Part shown: positions 1-10,608 of the stretch, piece after piece
Layout: each line of letters begins with the position of its first letter
Position numbering within the stretch: the stretch's first letter is position 1
Assembly (NCBI GenBank): GCA_024704765.1
Contig: JAKMXF010000022.1
Span: 916,555-980,554 of the forward strand
Origin: Oopsacas minuta
Lineage: Eukaryota > Porifera > Hexactinellida > Lyssacinosida > Leucopsacidae
DNA: 64,000 bases
Direction: 5' to 3'
Made by a program: the position numbers and the translations under genes
Notes under the pieces: generated by a model
What the model saw: the letters and a program-made list of their open reading frames with translations, nothing else
Told to the model about the DNA's origin: nothing
The model's database searches: none

Positions 1-219
1 CTCTGCAGGCAACAGACCAGATTCGAGATGTGAGTGAATGAAACTAGCTAGAATTTGGGTTCTATCTTCGTTTGATTTAGGGAGGTTATCACAGGGGAAA
101 TTAAATGCTGAACATATATGACCTTCTTTAAATGCTTTCTCCTGTCTTAAGTCAATAAGCCAATAAAATTCGAAAATTGGAAGGTTGAAAATGTCACGAG
201 GTGTAACTCTACTCTCCAT
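1..219 (-). CDS. Rhodanese-domain protein, 5' end only (runs off the window)
   Basis: An open frame starts with ATG at 219 on the minus strand and stays open for 73 codons to base 1, so only the N-terminus is present. The motif LIDLRQEKAFKEGHI followed by a short hydrophobic strand is the opening of a rhodanese (Cdc25-like) fold, where an LIDxR strand is followed by an acidic helix and GHI. The active-site Cys loop of the family would lie outside the window. Because the rhodanese domain begins almost at the initiator Met, STYXL1-like (rhodanese plus dual-specificity phosphatase) proteins or single-domain sulfurtransferases are candidates. I cannot choose between them from 73 residues. No splice donor is needed within the visible part. 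Confidence 0.6.
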   Translation of the reverse strand, partial: MESRVTPRDIFNLPIFEFYWLIDLRQEKAFKEGHICSAFNFPCDNLPKSNEDRTQILASFIHSHLESGLLPAE

Positions 220-1385
220 CTCTGGTCTCTACTATAATAAATTAATACAATTTGGTACTCATCCAAAAGATTGTGGAAGGTGGAAACAATAATTCCATCT
301 TATATTTGTACAGATCCAACGTCCAATCAAAATATTGATATTACATAAGAGGTGTTTATAAATTAATATAGTGTGTATTCAAGTTCACTAATAATATTTG
401 AGTGCCGTATATCCTTTAATAGTAGCCGGGGGCGATTGTAATTTCAAACCTAACTCAGGGGGGTGATAATACCAATTTCGATACCTAGTATTCAATCAAC
501 CTTTGAGAATGTTCCTAAACATGTTTTCACGGGAAATTAAAAATATCCTAAAATGAATTGACCTTAAGTCGGGGCTGTCTAGATACCATTTTCCGGGACT
601 TTCTCGCAATCCGATTTACAATATTACTGATGTATTCGGTTCTTTTGGCACCAAAGCGATAGATATTTGTCTACGTGAGTTAAATTCCTCTCATGGTCTC
701 GTGTACTCAAATATTTGAGAGTAGAATAGCTGGTAGTTATGCCTAATACTTTTAATACCGCAGAGTAGATGCATCCTTCATTGAAACTCAGCACTGCAAA
801 CGCACTGATGGCCCTTAGGGACTTAGATCCAATATGCTTGGATTTTGGCGCATTGTGCCAGAGCATATTATGAAGGGATTCATTGGCATTTTGCGTTATG
901 TCTAGCGTGATGTTTTCGCAAAATCGAGGGAGCCAAATATCTCGAAGACTTCACGTGTTCTTATTATATCTGCAGGTGTCAAGTAGGCCTGATGTACCTC
1001 TGGAAGAGGCTGTGACTCGCCAGAGTTATGGAAGGTGAGTTTCTTTTGGTAATAACACCAAGTACCTTCTCAAGATGGGCAGGTGTTATGTTTCTCATCC
1101 AGGTGGCAAAGGAGAGCTCCAATATGCTTGAATTTGGTGCACTGGAGGCCTAGTTGATTTAGCCTCAGAGGAACTGGAAGACTGGTATGATTCTTCAGTT
1201 GAAGACATATTAGCCAACAATTCAAAAATTCGTGATTGTGAATATTTTGCTAAATAATGTAAATAAATGTTGTAATTATACCGTTCAAAATCAATCAAAA
1301 ACTACATCATAACAACCATTGCGATGTTGTGGTATTTCCATTTGGCTTCTTCATTTTCATGTCGAATATATATGCATATACATAT
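220..1385. other. Intergenic, no gene seen
   Basis: This holds the upstream region of the rhodanese-domain gene and short minus-strand open frames (around 624-866 and 1095-1298) with no recognisable protein features. I see no RNA gene. Confidence 0.5.
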
Positions 1386-3260
1386 ACAGAGGAGTTATTC
1401 TCAGGACCCTAGGGTCCTAGATAAAATTTTCCTACAACATATATATATTATCACACAGAAAACTAAGAAGCCAAATGGAAATAAGATACATAACATTTTG
1501 ACAACATCTATATTATTAAATCTCAATTGTGGTTTGTCTGTGTGTCTGTGTGTCTGTTTGTTTGTTTGTTTGTTTGTCCGTTGTCAAGGAAAGGATTTAC
1601 GGTATGCAATTTTGGAATTGTCGCGTAACTATGTACGAGCAAAGGCTCGTCGCTTCGCGATAAACTCGGCGCATTGCACCTCGAGGTATCCATTATTCTC
1701 CAAATTGATGGCCCCTTTGAGTATTATAATATAGATATATTTAGAACAATGTAATTCACAAATATACGTATATGGCATACATGTTATTGAATTATTTTGT
1801 AAGATCAATCCCCTTGTAGCTGTTGAGAGCAAGTATCTACGTATATTTTGAGATTTTGCTAATTTGTTTACTTTATATTCATAAAAACAACAATAAATTT
1901 GCATATGAGAAACTTGAAAATGCGAAATTCTGGTACAGCGTACTTAGTTACCCCTGTGTAGCCGTTTAGAGCAAGCCTATCAATAAAAACAACTATATAT
2001 TTACATACCAAAGGACAAACAAACAGACAAACAACAATTGAGATTAAATAATATAGATGTTGTTTACAATACCTTATTTGGACTCGACTACCTCAGTATA
2101 ACCATTGAGAGCATGTTTCTACAACAATATTGAAATTTGTTTACTTTATGTACCTAAATGTAAATAAATATTCACAATATGTTGTTGACGATATTATATA
2201 TTTGGACTCAGTATACTCGATTACCCCAGCACAGTCGTTGAAAGTATAATTCTAACTAAATTTTGAAGTCTGTTTACTTTATATTCATAAACAACAATAA
2301 ATTTACATATGAGAAATTTGAAAATGCGAAATTCGGGATCAGCGTACTTGATTACCCCTATATGACTGTTGAGAGCAAGTCTCTAAGTATAATTCGAGAT
2401 TTCAACTATTTGTTTACTTTATATTCATAAAAACAACAATAAATTTTCATATGAGAAATTTGAAAATGCGACCAACCTGCTAAACCGGTTAAACCTGCTA
2501 AACCTGTTAAACCGGTTAAACCTGCTAAACCTGCTAAACCGGTTAAACCTGCTAAACCGGTTAAACCGGTTAAACCTGCTAAACCTGCTAAACCTGTTAA
2601 ACCGGTTAAACCGGCTCAACTTGCTCTCAACAGTCATATAGGGGTAATCAAGTACGCTGATCCCGAATTTCGCATTTTCAAGTTTCTCATATGCAAATTT
2701 ATTGTTGTTTATGAATATAAAGTAAACAGACTTCAAAATTTAGTTAGAATTATACTTTCAACGACTGTGCTGGGGTAATCGAGTATGCTGAGTCCAAAGA
2801 TGGTATTGTAAACAAGATATTATGAATATTTGTTTACTTTTATGTACATAAAGTAAACAAATTTCAAAATTGAGGTAGAATCATACTTTCAACGACTATA
2901 CTGGGGTAATCAAGTATGCTGAGTCCAAAGATGGTATTGTAAACAAGATATTATGAATATTTGTTTACTTTTATGTACATAATGTAAACAAATTTCAAAA
3001 TTGAGGTAGAATTATACTTTCAACGACTATACTGGGGTAATCGAGTATGTTAAGTCCGAATATGGTATTGTAGCCAACATATTGTGGATATTTGTTTACT
3101 TTTAGGTACATAAAGTAAGGTTTTATAGAAAAACAATATTTCATATGATCAATAGATAAGGTAGAAAAGTTGCAAAATGGTGGTAGAAAGGGCGGGATTG
3201 AAAGCTAGGATGGGATCATGACGGGATATTTCTTGGGTTAGCTATCAATTTGGTTATATG
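1386..3260. repeat. Large palindromic (foldback-type) repeat, copy A
   Basis: The block begins with repeated CTAGGGTCC units (about 1398-1421). It contains a motif with CGCTTCGCGA near 1650 and a TTTG microsatellite (about 1553-1577). Its core is a large inverted repeat: the segment from about 2160 to 2400 reappears reverse-complemented at about 2620 to 2835 with very few differences, and the centre is a 9-bp minisatellite. Further degenerate copies of the same module (GTAAACAAAT..., then TCGAGTATGCTGAGTCC) continue to about 3120. Bases near 3215-3250 match 61,725-61,768 in reverse. No transposase frame is visible. The architecture resembles foldback elements. Confidence 0.7.
2472..2618. repeat. 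9-bp minisatellite at the centre of palindrome A
   Basis: About sixteen tandem 9-mers alternate between AAACCTGCT, AAACCTGTT and AAACCGGTT. On the minus strand they read as an artificial Arg-Phe-Asn/Ser repeat; this is a consequence of the 9-bp period, not evidence of a protein. The array lies exactly between the two arms of the palindrome. Confidence 0.9.
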
Positions 3261-3863
3261 AGTAGTTGATCGGGGATTTGAAACCAACTAAATGGTGATC
3301 TGATGGTTTCTATTAGTTATATCATGGTGTAGTATGTGAGATATGATGCTTTATTCAAGGAGAAGAAGAAGGCAGGGTTTTTGCTGTCATTAGTGTTGTT
3401 GGCTCCGACTGTAATTGTGTCTAGGTGTTTTTATCTATCTAGAAATTTGGACCAGGGATTTTTTCGAATTTTACTCGGTCTAAATGTTTCTTTGTTTATA
3501 GACAAACAAACTTTTCAAGAACAATAAACAAGTAAATAGTGTCAAAACTAAATGCAAAAATATTATTCTCCCAAATCAGAGCCAATAAACTCGATAGGAA
3601 CCATTTTGACAAAGTTAAAACTCGATAAAAAACATTCTGACAAATGACATCTTCAAAATTCTGATCAACACAAGCGCCTCGTTTTTATTGCTTAAACTCG
3701 CTCGTATTCTTTCATATTTATTGACTAAAATGATAAATCAATGATTCAATCTTTGTTGAGAAAATATATTATTCTTATTATGGCATACAATGTATGTGTG
3801 GTCTAAATCCAATATTGGTCGTGTACCAGGGCAATCACTCAAGGCTGGCTATGCCACAGGCTG
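3261..3863. other. Intergenic, no gene seen
   Basis: AT-rich sequence between the repeat block and the promoter side of the acetyltransferase gene. A short plus-strand open frame (3336-3527) has no features of a conserved protein. Confidence 0.5.
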
Positions 3864-3915
3864 TATGCCAGAATCACACAATGTGAGATCCTAGCACGCG
3901 TGTGATTCTGGCATA
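3864..3915. repeat. Perfect 16-bp inverted repeat upstream of the acetyltransferase
   Basis: Arm 3864-3879 (TATGCCAGAATCACAC) is repeated in exact reverse complement at 3900-3915, with a 20-base loop. It ends 74 bp before the ATG of the acetyltransferase gene, so it would fall in its promoter or 5' UTR. Confidence 0.85.
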
Positions 3916-3989
3916 AAACAGAGCTCTTTATCATTATTATTTCCCCTCATAAACATCTACAATGTTTATTACCTACTAGAATTGTTAAT

Positions 3990-4493
3990 ATGGCTACAGG
4001 ACCCGTGATAGAAGATAAAACTTTCTTGGAATTTCATGATAACGATATTATAGTCAGAAGTTGGAAAGTTGAGGATCTACCTACAGTACTTGTACTCTGT
4101 AAAAAATTTGCTGTTACCCAGAATATGCCGACTAAGTTTATGACGACTAAAAAACTAGCTGAAGATGGGTTTGGAGAGCATCCTTGGTTTCACAGCTGGT
4201 TAGCAGAAACTACAACATCAGGGGAACCCATTACGATAGGTTTCGCAATGGTATCCCTGTCATGGGATATGTGTAGAGGTTTAGTGTTAGAAGGGTTGTA
4301 TACAGACGAGAATTGGAGGAAGAAGGGAGTAGCCCGAAAACTTGTGAAAGCTGTAGCAGAATTCGCGTTAGAAAATAGTTGTAAATATATAAAATGGATG
4401 TCTCTAAAAGATAATGATAATGCTAACAGTTTTTATAATAAAATCGCTAAGTTATATGGCCCTGTAAATGAATGCTATGTAAAAGTGACATGA
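3990..4493 (+). CDS. Spermidine/diamine N-acetyltransferase-like GNAT protein
   Basis: This intronless 167-residue protein is close in length to animal SAT1/SAT2 (about 170). SAT enzymes transfer acetyl from acetyl-CoA to polyamines, or to thialysine in the SAT2 branch, in the cytosol. Visible signatures are the SAT hallmark DGFGEHPWFHSWLAE (59-73), strand 4 with LEGLYT carrying Glu101 (matching the SAT1 active-site Glu92), the acetyl-CoA loop RKKGVA (110-115), and Tyr149 in SFYNK (matching the general acid Tyr140). The two catalytic positions keep the same offset of nine from human SAT1. The C-terminus is shorter and diverged. IMMP1L starts only 103 bp after the stop on the same strand. The family call is firm; polyamine versus thialysine preference is open. 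Confidence 0.85.
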   Translation: MATGPVIEDKTFLEFHDNDIIVRSWKVEDLPTVLVLCKKFAVTQNMPTKFMTTKKLAEDGFGEHPWFHSWLAETTTSGEPITIGFAMVSLSWDMCRGLVLEGLYTDENWRKKGVARKLVKAVAEFALENSCKYIKWMSLKDNDNANSFYNKIAKLYGPVNECYVKVT

Positions 4494-4596
4494 TATTCTC
4501 ATGGGGTTATTTTAAATATTAAATATACTTTTAGGATAAAACAGTTTTATTTACTGAGAAATTCATTCTTTAGAATTTTAAACTTTGTATAAGTTG

Positions 4597-5085
4597 ATGG
4601 GCCTCTTTACCCGTTCTGCTTGGGGTCTATTAAAGTGCTACTGCGCTTTTCATGTAATCTCTGAGTATGTAGCAGAACCTACATTCCTTGAAGGTCCCTC
4701 TATGAAACCAACTATAAATAAAAATCATAAAATAGAAGTTGCTGTTTTTGAGAAAATCAGTGTAAGAAAGGAGAGATTGAAAGTAGGAGATGTAGTAACA
4801 GCAAAACACCCTTACTACAATGGCATGCGTATTTGTAAGCGTTTAATGGGAATGGAGGGAGATAGAATTTTAAAAACAGATCCAAACACGAACAAAATGG
4901 AAATGGTTATTGTACCTAAAGGTCATGTATGGTTAGAAGGTGATAATGCTGATCAGTCAAAAGACAGTCGTGAATACGGACCTATACCTTACGCCTTGCT
5001 GAGGGGAAGAGCTCTGTGTAAGATCTGGCCACTAGCTGGGAATAAATCATTCCAAATGCCTTCAATTACAGCAAAGGTGGAGTGA
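4597..5085 (+). CDS. IMMP1L: Mitochondrial inner membrane peptidase subunit 1 (IMMP1L)
   Basis: IMP1 is a type I signal peptidase-like Ser/Lys protease that removes sorting signals from proteins delivered to the mitochondrial intermembrane space, working with IMP2. The frame can be read upstream to 4585, but the first ATG is at 4597, giving 162 residues (human 166). An N-terminal hydrophobic stretch (about 4-22) would anchor it in the inner membrane. The catalytic Ser35 lies in EGPSMKPT and the general-base Lys81 in RICKRLMG. The signal-peptidase box GDNADQSKDSREYGP (115-129) and GRALCKIWPL follow. The gene is intronless and follows the acetyltransferase at very short distance. I am confident of the IMP1 rather than IMP2 assignment from the overall match and length. 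Confidence 0.93.
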   Translation: MGLFTRSAWGLLKCYCAFHVISEYVAEPTFLEGPSMKPTINKNHKIEVAVFEKISVRKERLKVGDVVTAKHPYYNGMRICKRLMGMEGDRILKTDPNTNKMEMVIVPKGHVWLEGDNADQSKDSREYGPIPYALLRGRALCKIWPLAGNKSFQMPSITAKVE

Positions 5086-5584
5086 AGAGTTATACAATCA
5101 AGCTCTCATTAATAATATTATTTATATATACGAATTAATGTCTTTAATCACAATTTTAACACTAGCAACTTTTATCATGTCAATTAATTGTCTTCAAAAT
5201 GAACTGCAATACACTTTATGGGTTTATCGTTGAAAACTGTCGTTGGAGGAAGTAGATAAACATATTCACTCAAAGATCTCTGGTTAGAGGACATTTATTT
5301 TGATATTATAAAGGGGGAAATGGGGTGTTACAGGAGATTGGTCGTCCCGACCTCCCCCACTTATAGATGTCCTACTGTGATATTTCATTAGAGTTTACTG
5401 CATTCACACAATGTATAGTTCAATATTATTTATGCTTTTACTGAAGAAACTCAGAATATCAAGATATCAATGAAAATCATATGTATAATTAATTCGCGGC
5501 AATATGAAGATTATATCTTTATGCTATTCACTTTAAAATCATATAAATTCTCCTAAAACTTCAACAAATACTTATTTCGAAACG
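5086..5584. other. Intergenic, no gene seen
   Basis: This is the 3' region of IMMP1L and upstream region of the ODF3-like gene. It contains a small G+C-rich patch (about 5320-5375) but no coding frame or recognisable RNA. Confidence 0.5.
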
Positions 5585-8078
5585 ATGCTATCTAATACGC
5601 TACCTATTATTGCTGCAAAAGAAAGAGGTAAGTATGGTTATTATAATATTTACTGATTAATTTATTGTAATTATTTCTATTTATAGGCCCTGGTCCTGGA
5701 AGATATGTTCTACCGAGTTCATGTGGGTTTGCTAAACATGACAATACGAAGAAACAAAATCCAGCTTATTCATTTGGACAGAGACTCGACAACCTAAGTA
5801 AGATACTGTGTTTGTAGCTACGATAAATTGAATTATTTGATACTGGCTTGGTTTGTGGATATTCAAAGACCAATACGTGAAACGTGATATAAACTACTAT
5901 CAGTCAGGGTTGCTTATTGTGAACCACCACGGGACCAAAAATTGTTCATATAGAGAGACTTTGTACAGGGACTTTAAGTAATCCATAACCCTGACTGTAG
6001 GAGTGCTCTGAAGTGCTTTGTGCCCTATTAATTCCAAATATGATATTTCTTATTTCACTTTTTGTTCAGAGATGAGTTTAATTATACAAAATATTTATTA
6101 TTGTAGATCATTGGAATGATGCTTCTCCAGGTCCAGTCTATTGGATCAATCCCAAAGTGACCAGACATGGACTCGGAGAAGCGAGAACACATTCAATGCT
6201 AACTAGACAGCAATCACAAAGTTAGTTGTCATAATTGTTGCTACGTATTAGATACTTAGAGGCTAATATTAGCATGTATTACTGACAAAATTTCATATGC
6301 GTTGCTATGCTTATGAATTTCATAAAATTGAATATTGGTATATTTTCACGTCATGGGAATGAACGCTAAGGAACGCTATTAGGAGCAAATCGCGTTAATA
6401 TATTGGAGCGATAATTTCCTGAATTAGGTGGTGTATTTTTGTGTGCTGTTAGTAAATACTTCGTATTATAGCAAATTCGCGTAGCAGCAAGGAAAATTCA
6501 TCCGCAATACGATTTGCTAATAGGCTAACTCCACTGTAATTCAAACACTATTCCCTTGTATCTTGTAGAGATATTTCAAACTCCTGCACCTGGTACCTAC
6601 TATCCAGAGAAAGTTCACCCACCCAACGAACAATCAGCACCTGCTTTCTCAATGAGAGCTCGCACTAGAATGTGTACAAGTAAGATTATAGTTATTATAA
6701 TACAGTAATTGATATATTTGTGCCAATTAATTATAGGAAAATGCATTCAAGACTTAAGAGGAAATATACATACAGTGGAACCTGCATAAACCGACACCTC
6801 TATAATCCGATAGCGTTTCTTATCTGAGATAGCTTCCAACAATACTAATTCGCCTGTATTATCCGACAATTTTCTAAACCGACAAAATTTTCATATCCCA
6901 AAGAGTGTAGGTTTATACAGGATCACTGAAATGGATGAGATATTTATGGAACAATGTTTCTAGGTTTTAAAGAAAAAGTAATACAAATTACAGTTTATTT
7001 CTTGGTTCTTTCACAATTTTTTCGCATTTATATAACTCCGTATTCAGGGTTTAAGTATTGAGGCTGAGGAGGCAACTACTGCATCCTTATTCAGTCCGTC
7101 GCTTAATATCTCTATTACAGTCACCAAGGCAAATCTTTGTTCTTAGCTCCGCGCTTCGGATATATAGCATCGAATAATTTCCTACAAAATGTGAAAATAT
7201 TTTCGAATGCATCTAATCAATTAACTGCAATATACAGTATAATTCTTTACGTCCTGCACATCGTTTTCAAGAAGTACCTACCCGCCTAAATTTGGGGAGA
7301 GCTGTACACTATTCTACACTGCATCTATATTATATTATATTTACAGCTGCAGCTACTCCTTCTCCAAACTCTTACACTCTACCCAATATGTTGGGACAGA
7401 AGGTTCCTAATAAGAAAGCTTCTCATGCTTTTTCGATATGTAGTCGTGTTAGTAACGGAGGATATGCTGATGATTTCTCAGGGACACCTGGACCAGGGAG
7501 TTATCAACCAGTTCCTCCTAGCATCACTGCTAAGAAAGCTCCTGCTTATTCTATTCAGAGCAGAACTAATCAAGTAGCTGGTGTGTTTTGTAATATACCC
7601 TAAATAGAATCTATATTACATTCAAAATGTATGCAAATCTAGCTTCATTGCCATTTATTATTCTGAAGTTTTGTGGAATTGTTCTGCTGGTCAATTAAAA
7701 CAGTAGAACTCGTCGTATCTGAATTCTACTATATTTGCATGTTCTGTTTCTGGCCATTGACGTGGTTGAAGGTGACTCTATTAAGCGAGTCTCTTTTAAC
7801 GTGAAAACAATTCTAAAGACTAGCTTAACTATGTCTTACATATTTGGCTTCTTTATTATATTATTCCATGTCTATTACACTCATTGACTCATTCATATAT
7901 CAGATAATTATTATGCACATATGTATGTATGTATGATTTGTTGTATTGTTTAGACAATACCAAGAAACCAGGTCCCGGTACATACAGTCCAGAGCATGTT
8001 AGACTGAACAAGAAGAAAGCTCCTGTCTACTCAATGTCTATTCGACACTCTGAGTATATCACTCCTCTCATGCTGTAG
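5585..8078 (+). CDS. ODF3: Outer dense fibre / SHIPPO sperm-tail PG-rich repeat protein (ODF3/CIMAP1-like)
   Basis: Six coding exons join in phase: 5585-5627, 5687-5797, 6107-6220, 6569-6679, 7347-7580 and 7954-8078. They give 245 residues (human ODF3 has 254). The protein is a chain of SHIPPO/STPG repeats, each with a Pro-Gly-Pro-Gly-x-Tyr core: GPGPGRYVLP, SPGPVYWIN, APAPGTYYPE (PAPGTYY), TPSPNSYTLP, TPGPGSYQPV and KPGPGTYSPE. Most end in an APAYSI/APAFSM-type motif. The C-terminal IRHSEYITPL is the typical ODF3 tail. Such proteins lie along or inside axonemal microtubules of sperm tails and motile cilia. Every intron splits a codon in phase 1, so exons correspond to repeat units. The acceptor of exon 5 could be 6 bp further on without changing the frame. 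Introns 2 and 4 carry small MITEs. Confidence 0.9.
5901..5997. mobile_element. 97-bp TA-type MITE in ODF3-like intron 2
   Basis: It starts CAGTCAGGGTT and ends AACCCTGACTG, an 11-bp inverted match. TA follows the right end. Related sequences with the TTATTGTGAACC motif occur near 10,016-10,234 and 47,752-47,922. Confidence 0.65.
6773..6928. mobile_element. 156-bp pogo/Tigger-like MITE in ODF3-like intron 4
   Basis: The left end is CAGTGGAACCTGCATAAACC, and the right end is its degenerate reverse complement. TA precedes it; on the right the base pair is AA, a likely mutated duplication. It belongs to the same family as 10,468, 38,901 and 39,312. Confidence 0.75.
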
Positions 8079-8591
8079 ATTCCATCTTATAACATTATAT
8101 TTAGTGTATTCTACTAAATTTGATTCTGTATTTGCAGTTATTATACAAGTATATCAATAGTCATATGGCCTGCAGTTGTATGGCTGATACCACTGCTGTT
8201 CTGCTTTGTCTCCTTCTATAGCAGCTTGCTGCTAACGATACACTATTTATTGTCTGGAGTATGTATGCTTATTTACGTTTTAGCCTTTTAATTCAATAGT
8301 CAAGTATCTAAGTATAATTTCTGTTCTAATGATTGCCCTTTCAAGGGATATATTGGTTGAGTTTTATAAATTATTTTCAGTGTTCGAGAGGTTTTGTGAG
8401 TTTGGGTGGGTAGAGGTGACGTCATGCTCACCCAAAATGGCCCTAATTGCGTTTATACCTTCAACAATGATACTTGTGTATGGTATTCGATTGCCCTGTA
8501 ATATTACTAAGGAATAGTTTAAATAAATATATTTATTATGATTTCATGAATAATCGTGTCGTATATTACACTGGTAGCTCGCTTCTTGTTG
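8079..8591. other. Intergenic, no gene seen
   Basis: Space between the ODF3-like stop and the V-ATPase C start. A short open frame at 8329-8517 has no recognisable protein features. Confidence 0.5.
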
Positions 8592-9921
8592 ATGGCAACT
8601 GCAACTATAGAATATTGGTTTATTTGCACTCCTTATGACGGTAAAACTACAGCTACATCTCTTGAAGAGAGTACAAAAGACATTGCATTTTGTTCAAAAC
8701 TCAAACTGCCAGACTTCAAAGTTGGCACTCTAGACAGTCTAATGGGGCTGATGGATGAACTCACAAAACTTGAAAGCTCTACAGAAGTAGTTCTCAAGAA
8801 AGTAGCTCAACAGCTGGGGGAGAACTTAAAACACGAGAGTGAGGGAAATATTACAGAGAACTATGTAGCTGCTAGGATGCCTCTAGATGAATATCTCACT
8901 AAATTTCAATGGGACGCAGCTAAATTCCCTATCAGACAACCTCTACCCAATATAGCAGAGATGATTGGGAAACAGGTGAGTATATAGTTATATTAAATGA
9001 TTAACTTCATTATATCTCTGAAATTTAACTCTTCTACATAACTTGTTACAAAACTGGACAAACCCGTTGGTGGTGTCAATAGACATTTCATTTATATATT
9101 ACTTGAGATTATTCGAAAGTGGAAAATTTTGTATATGCGTATTTCTATTTAACAAGGTTGCTCAAATCGAACAAGACCTGAAAGTAAAATCCTCTCAGTT
9201 CAGCACAATCCGTAATCAAGTAGAAGCTATTACACGTAAAAGCACTGGCAGTCTCCTCACTAGATCTTTACATGATATCGTGCGTAAGGAACAGTTTGTA
9301 TTAGATTCTGAGTATATACAAACTGTACTGATTGTTGTGCCTAAATCATTGAACTCAGATTGGCATAACTCCTATGAGAAACTAACTGATATGATCGTAC
9401 CTCGGTCATGCATTGAGATTACAAATGACTCAGAGCATTATCTATATGCTATCACGCTATTCACTAAAGTTATAGACGAGTTTAAGACTCGAGCACGAGA
9501 GAAAAAATTCATTATGCGAGACTTCAAGTACGATGAAGAGGGGATGCTCAAAGAAAAATTGGAGTTTAAAAAGCTCGAACAAGACTTGAAAAATCAAAAA
9601 GGACCTCTCTTACGTTGGCTTAGGATAAACTTTGGAGAAGTTTTCATAGCACAAATTCACATAAAAATTCTACGTCTATTCGTAGAGTCTGTAATACGTT
9701 ACGGTCCTACAGCTGATTTAAATGCTAATACAGTGCGTTTACCAGTTAAAAAGCAGAAAAAAGTGAGAGATATACTTAACAACCTATATTCGCATCTAGA
9801 CACTAGCGTAGGTAATATCAGCCTTGCAGATGTACAAGATATACCAGGACTCAACCTTATGGGTCAGGAATACTATACTTATGTGTTCTGCAAATTAGTG
9901 ATGGATTTCATTCCTAAATGA
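8592..9921 (+). CDS. ATP6V1C1: V-type proton ATPase subunit C
   Basis: Two exons, 8592-8975 and 9157-9921, join in phase 0 to give 382 residues, the same length as human ATP6V1C1. Subunit C is the stator 'collar' that bridges the V1 and Vo sectors and controls their reversible assembly on endomembranes. The match to the family runs the whole length: MATATIEYWFICTP at the start, PDFKVGTLDSLMGL, FQWDAAKFPIRQPL, GSLLTRSLHDIVRKE, VPKSLNSDWHNSYE, PLLRWLRINFGEVFIA, FVESVIRYG, and DIPGLNLMGQEYYTYV near the C-terminus. I start at the ATG just before the conserved EYWFI block; the frame remains open upstream but without another ATG. Exon 2 begins right at VAQIEQDL after an AACAAG acceptor. Confidence 0.96.
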
Positions 9922-10467
9922 ATGATCTATGTATTGCTCTATCAAACTATAGTTGTGTATATTCTTCTAGATCTTAGTAATATATTGTATTGAACTAATA
10001 TCTTATTTATATACACAGCTGTTACTGCTGTCAGATTGGTAATTGTGATATTTGATCAATTTCATTGGGGACATGTCGCTCAAGGCCAAAAGCAAAATCA
10101 AATACAGGGTGATGGAACCAAAATCTTGTTCATAATAAAGAGGCTTCATATTAAGCAAGCTTGATTTAATATTAATCATATGGGAATGATTTATAGGGAC
10201 CACCAACTTGGTTGATAATAAGCGATTCTGACTGTAATTCATATAGATTGAGTCCTAGTATACAGCTATTAATATTATCACATACAATGCCTTCCCATTA
10301 TAGATTTTGTCGTTTTCGACCTATGTCCTTCTGACTATTTTGTATTTGGCTCAAAATTCTCTGGATAGCAAAACTTCCAAGTACGAAATGTTAAGTACTT
10401 TTTATAGTCTAATTTCTTATCCAATCCATAATTCGTTTTCTATAGATTGAATTATCAATTATGAATA
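9922..10467. other. Intergenic, contains a degraded MITE (about 10,016-10,234)
   Basis: The right end ATTCTGACTG followed by TA, with an internal AATAAGCGA motif, relates to the elements at 5901 and 47,752. The left end is unclear. No gene is seen. Confidence 0.45.
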
Positions 10468-10608
10468 CATTAGATCCTGCATAAATCGATACTCGTTGTG
10501 TCGGTTTATTCAGTTAATTAGTATTATCGGAAGCTATTTCTGAGCAGAAACACTGTCAGATTGAGGTCTTCCGGATTATACAGGTGTCGGCTTAAGCAGG
10601 TTCCACTG
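10468..10608. mobile_element. 141-bp pogo/Tigger-like MITE
   Basis: Degenerate inverted ends (left CATTAGATCCTGCATAAA, right AAGCAGGTTCCACTG) are flanked on both sides by TA, a 2-bp target duplication. It has cut into the 3' side of the neighbouring hydrolase pseudogene. Confidence 0.75.

Noticed and set aside
2425-2736. Minus-strand open frame reading as an Arg-Phe-Asn/Ser repeat protein
   Set aside because: The frame is produced by the 9-bp minisatellite, whose period is a multiple of three, plus palindrome arm. No gene context or start context supports it.
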